Of a stretch of DNA of 64,000 nucleotides, positions 58,690-64,000 are shown one piece after another. This DNA comes from Blastochloris viridis (GTDB lineage: Bacteria > Pseudomonadota > Alphaproteobacteria > Rhizobiales > Xanthobacteraceae). The stretch lies in NCBI RefSeq assembly GCF_001402875.1, contig NZ_CP012946.1, positions 266,001 through 330,000 on the forward strand, read 5' to 3'. The number at the start of each line of letters is the position of its first letter. The stretch's first letter is position 1. The notes beneath the pieces were generated by a model that saw only the letters and a program-made list of their open reading frames with translations, was not told where the DNA came from and made no database searches. The position numbers and the translations under genes were made by a program.

Positions 58690-59496
58690 TCAGCGCGGCT
58701 CGGCGGCCGGGTCGGGGCTCTCCGCCGGCTCGACCATGAAACGCTCGCCCTCGTCGATGCGGCCGGAGGTCAGCACCTCGCAATAGATGCCGCAGTCGGC
58801 GTGATCGAGCTGCACCATCAGCGTGCGGGGAATGTGGAGGTCGCGGCGGCCGGTGCGGGGGTCGACGTCGGCCCCGGTGCAGCGTTGGATGCGCTTGATC
58901 ACCTTCAGCCGCGCTCCGGAGGCGAACGCCAGCGTTCGCCCGACCAGGTCGAGTTCGGCGAACGCCGGCCAGCCCTCGACATAGAGGTTGGCGCGGAGCC
59001 GGAGCGGGTCGACCGGGCCGCTGACCCAGTCCTCCAGCGCGGCAACGGAGGCGAGGTTGACGACCGAGACGAAGCCGCGCCGCGAGTCGGTGAAGCGGAA
59101 GCCATCGGGCGCCGCCAGCAGCCGCAGCGGGCCGCGCAGGTCGCCCGCCGGCAGATGCCTGGCGAGAAAATCCGCAATCAGTTCGCGCCCCGCCGGGGTG
59201 GCGAGGTCGCCGTGCACCGCCTCGCCGTTGCGGCGCAGGGTCAAGGTGCGGTCGGGCTCGTTGTAGCGGCTGGCGATCAGCGCCAGCGCCGGGCACTGCA
59301 TCAGCGACAGGAACTGCGCCTTGGGCAGGTGAGCCGGCGCGGCCTCGTCGAAGCCGGACGATCCGTTCTCGACCGCGTAGAGCCGGTCGCCCGGAAAGAA
59401 ACCGCCGGAGGCAAGGTCGGCGTGGCGGGTCGCCTGGGGCGACAGCCCCTTCACCGGATAGCGGTACATCGCGGCGACGCGGCAGGTCGGAACCAT
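58690..59496 (-). CDS. MOSC-domain protein
   Basis: A 268-residue protein. The N-terminal MOSC_N beta-barrel opens with AAMYRYPVKGLSPQ, and the C-terminal MOSC domain (about 130-262) has IQRCTGADVDPRTGRRDLHIPR and the conserved Cys in GIYCEVLTSG, plus the acidic GERFMV end. MOSC proteins bind or transfer sulfur, often with molybdenum cofactor. The exact substrate is unknown. An AAGGAG lies 7 bases before the ATG at 59496. It faces away from clpB and interrupts the DUF4167-clpB neighbourhood. Confidence 0.88.
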   Translation of the reverse strand: MVPTCRVAAMYRYPVKGLSPQATRHADLASGGFFPGDRLYAVENGSSGFDEAAPAHLPKAQFLSLMQCPALALIASRYNEPDRTLTLRRNGEAVHGDLATPAGRELIADFLARHLPAGDLRGPLRLLAAPDGFRFTDSRRGFVSVVNLASVAALEDWVSGPVDPLRLRANLYVEGWPAFAELDLVGRTLAFASGARLKVIKRIQRCTGADVDPRTGRRDLHIPRTLMVQLDHADCGIYCEVLTSGRIDEGERFMVEPAESPDPAAEPR

Positions 59497-59575
59497 CGTC
59501 GTCTCCTTGGCTGCGGGCCGTGGGTGCCGCCCTCGGCCCGCCATCGCAGGTTCGGCGTTCGATATGCTGCATCCC

Positions 59576-59606
59576 CCTTTTGCCGCGGATTGGCAACGCC
59601 CATATC
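59576..59606 (+). promoter_or_regulatory. Possible heat-shock-type promoter of clpB
   Basis: CCTTTTGC followed after about 17 bases by GCCCATAT, roughly like the RpoH -35 and CCCCATNT -10 elements, about 95 bases before the clpB start. The match is partial, and the call leans on clpB being a heat-shock gene in relatives. Confidence 0.3.
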
Positions 59607-59701
59607 CGGCAAGCAGGGCGCTTCGGGCCCTGGCACGATGAACGCAGCGGCTGGCGTCGAGCCTTCGGGGCGACTGGGAAGCAGGCGAGGGAGATACGGC
59701 G

Positions 59702-62290
<2,589 letters not shown>

Positions 62291-62330
62291 TGATGCCGCC
62301 GGCTTGATCGATCGGCCCGGCCCCGAAGGA

Positions 62331-62361
62331 AAGGCCCGCTCCCACGGTGGGGGCGGGCCTT
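62331..62361 (+). terminator. Terminator after clpB
   Basis: A 15-bp stem with one G-T pair (AAGGCCCGCTCCCAC with GTGGGGGCGGGCCTT), 40 bases after the clpB stop, with a short T-rich tail. Confidence 0.75.
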
Positions 62362-62472
62362 GTCGTTCGGGTATCCGTATCGACGAGACGGCGAGGCTAC
62401 AATGACCGGAGGCCTTCGCCGGCGGGCCGGCCCAAGGCCGCCCGTGGCAAGGCCGCCCGTGGCGCGGTCAGG

Positions 62473-62970
62473 TCACTGCTTGGTGCCGGCGGCCGGGCCG
62501 CGATCGCCCTTATCGCCCTTGTCACCCTTCTCGCCGCGCGGACCGGCGGGACCGGCAGCACCGGCCGGGCCGGGCGCACCGGCCGGACCGGCATCGCCCT
62601 TCTCGCCGCGCGGGCCAGCCGGACCCTCGGGGCCGGCCGGCCCCGCCGGTCCAGCCTCGCCGGCAGCGCCGGCCGGGCCGCGGGTGCCGCACATCGACAC
62701 CACCACGGTGCGGGTGTCGTCGCCGGCCTTCAGCGTGACGGTGCAGTTGGTGGGAAAGTAATTCAGCTTCAACGTGAACTTGCGGTCGGCCCCGCTGGTG
62801 ACGGCGGTGCTGTCGTTGTCGTCAGCCACGACGGCCTGTTTGGGGGCCGACGTGCGCCCCTGGATCACGACGTCGCCGGCGGCGATGCGTGCGTCTTGAA
62901 TCTGAATGTCGGCGTAGGCCGGGCCGCCGGCGGCGACCAAAATCGGCAGGACGGAAAGCCATCTCTTCAT
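62473..62970 (-). CDS. Secreted collagen-like protein
   Basis: A 165-residue protein with three parts: a signal peptide (1-20, cleaved after AYA), a globular domain (21-94) with two cysteines (76, 94), and a 66-residue collagen-like tail of 22 uninterrupted Gly-X-Y triplets (95-160), ending AGTKQ. The triplets are rich in [12 protein letters not shown] and GDR, charged types known to stabilise triple helices without hydroxyproline. It likely trimerises outside the cytoplasm. No sortase or anchor motif is seen, so it may be periplasmic or released. I recognise no named family for the globular part. The function is unknown. Confidence 0.85.
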   Translation of the reverse strand: MKRWLSVLPILVAAGGPAYADIQIQDARIAAGDVVIQGRTSAPKQAVVADDNDSTAVTSGADRKFTLKLNYFPTNCTVTLKAGDDTRTVVVSMCGTRGPAGAAGEAGPAGPAGPEGPAGPRGEKGDAGPAGAPGPAGAAGPAGPRGEKGDKGDKGDRGPAAGTKQ

Positions 62971-63122
62971 TGCGGAATCCTCGTCGTGGCCGCCGCGGGT
63001 GTCTCGTTTCGGTCGGGCTAAGGGCGACGACCCGCGCGCATGCTAAGCAGGATTTGTGAACTTCGCCATGACTGCGGCGCCGAATTATTCGGCAATGTCA
63101 GGGCGAAAGGCAGTCTGGGCGG

Positions 63123-64000
63123 TCAACTGCGCCGGCCCGGGGTCTCGGCGACGCGGGCGGGGTTGCCCACCATGTTGAGCATCTGGTTGATCCGCTCGCG
63201 CTCGCGCTCGAACTCGGCGAGGAATTTGCCCTCCAGCGAGCGGCCGCGGGGCAGCCTGACGCGCAGCGGGTCGACGGTGCGGTTGTTGACGATGACCTCG
63301 TAGTGCAGGTGCGGCCCGGTCGACAGGCCGGTCGAGCCGACGAAGCCGATCAATTGGCCCTGGCGCACCCGCGCTCCTTCGGTCATGCCGCGGGCAAAGC
63401 CCGACATGTGACCGTAGGCGCTCTCATAGCCGTTATTGTGCCGCAGCCGCACGTACTTGCCGTAGCCGGACTCCCATCCGGCCTTCTCGACCACGCCGTT
63501 GCCGGAGGCGTAGATCGGCGTGCCGTGCGGCGCCGCCCAATCGACGCCGGTGTGCATCTTGGTGTAGCCGAGGATGGGGTGGCGGCGCGGCCCGAAGCCC
63601 GATCGCAAAATGCCGCCTTCCATCGGCTTGCGCATCAGGAACTTCTTCGCGCTCTTGGCACCCTCGTCATAATAGTCGACCACCTGGTCGTCGGCGGTGA
63701 GAAAGCGATAGTAGCGCCGCGTCTCGCCGGCCACGGTGAGCGAGGCAAACAGCACCTCGCTGCGGCCTTCCGTTGCGGCATCCTCGGCGTAGAGCACGTC
63801 GAACGCGTCGCCGGCGCGAACCCGTTTCTGGAAATCGACGTCGTAGGCGTAAATCCGGATCAGGTCCTCGATCACCGGCTTCGGCACCTTGTTGCGCAAG
63901 GCGGTCTCGTAGATCGACTGGTAGAGCGGCACGCCACGATCGTCGTCGTCATCGTCATCGTCGTCGCGCGCGGCCGCCCTGGCCCCCAAACGCCGGCTCT
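63123..64000 (-). CDS. M23-family peptidoglycan endopeptidase, partial at the right edge
   Basis: The C-terminal 292 or so residues of a peptidase whose start lies beyond the window. The M23 (LytM-like) domain is clear, with zinc-site motifs HTGVD and HLHYE and phrases SGFGPRRHPILGYTKMHTGVDWAAPHGTPIYASGNGVV. Before it is a run of nine Asp residues and an OapA/LysM-like region (RAGDAFDVLYAED, TVAGETRRYYRFLTAD), as in MepM-like crosslink-specific endopeptidases. Length and N-terminal anchoring cannot be judged. The reading frame continues to the edge without a convincing start. Confidence 0.9.
   Translation of the reverse strand, partial: SRRLGARAAARDDDDDDDDDRGVPLYQSIYETALRNKVPKPVIEDLIRIYAYDVDFQKRVRAGDAFDVLYAEDAATEGRSEVLFASLTVAGETRRYYRFLTADDQVVDYYDEGAKSAKKFLMRKPMEGGILRSGFGPRRHPILGYTKMHTGVDWAAPHGTPIYASGNGVVEKAGWESGYGKYVRLRHNNGYESAYGHMSGFARGMTEGARVRQGQLIGFVGSTGLSTGPHLHYEVIVNNRTVDPLRVRLPRGRSLEGKFLAEFERERERINQMLNMVGNPARVAETPGRRS

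Overview
The window is 64 kb of high-GC alphaproteobacterial chromosome, most likely order Hyphomicrobiales (Rhizobiales), near the Nitrobacteraceae/Xanthobacteraceae/Blastochloridaceae group. The reasons are housekeeping gene orders I recognise from that order: aroK-aroB-CNNM transporter beside xerD; accA followed by a YafK-type L,D-transpeptidase; secA divergent from a parvulin, then argJ and mutT; comF-grxC-nitrilase-DUF1178-ubiG; and lysC-ptsP-prfA-prmC-DUF4167-clpB. An NdvA-type cyclic beta-glucan exporter and palindromic intergenic repeats typical of these bacteria agree. The species cannot be named from the sequence alone.

Layout. 1-3082: a HAMP membrane protein between two stretches without genes. 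3083-8304: a CobW GTPase, a D,D-carboxypeptidase, an intact IS630 element and an EamA permease. 8361-15049: NdvA-like exporter, receiver-only response regulator, GluQ-RS and an AlkA-like glycosylase (divergent), HNH protein, DsbB, tRNA-Leu(CAA) and a GT9 glycosyltransferase. 15188-24393: a minus-strand flagellar block, transcribed fliC, fliD, fliS, flgD, flgE, a 95-aa unknown, a FlgN-like protein, flgK, flgL. 24530-26944: an ECF sigma factor and a GT2 glycosyltransferase, divergent across an AT-rich gap. 27051-34928: membrane proteins, shikimate genes, xerD, accA and a lipoprotein transpeptidase. 35317-36678: an IS110 element between inverted copies of a repetitive palindrome. 36835-49592: secA, parvulin, argJ, mutT, Flp pilin, GNAT, methyltransferase, comF, grxC, nitrilase, DUF1178, ubiG, a PAS-like protein. 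49804-62290: lysC, an IS1182 element, ptsP, prfA, prmC, DUF4167, a MOSC protein, clpB. The right edge has a collagen-like secreted protein and a partial M23 peptidase.

Functionally the window is mostly core: protein export and folding (SecA, parvulin, DsbB, ClpB), cell wall (DacA, L,D-transpeptidase, M23), amino-acid synthesis (AroK, AroB, ArgJ, LysC), translation termination (PrfA, PrmC), ubiquinone (UbiG), nitrogen-PTS signalling (PtsP) and the distal flagellum.

The accessory layer is three insertion sequences plus a family of short palindromic repeats. The most unusual pattern is that an IS1182 insertion and both near-identical copies of a roughly 105-bp two-hairpin repeat begin exactly at a CTAG that includes the TAG stop codon of the upstream gene (lysC, accA, ptsP), and the IS630 element is also at a CTAG. 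Other points of interest are the IS110 element with a candidate guide-RNA region, the collagen-like protein, and an unrecognised conserved-looking gene inside the flagellar operon. I see no phage, CRISPR array or obvious defence island.
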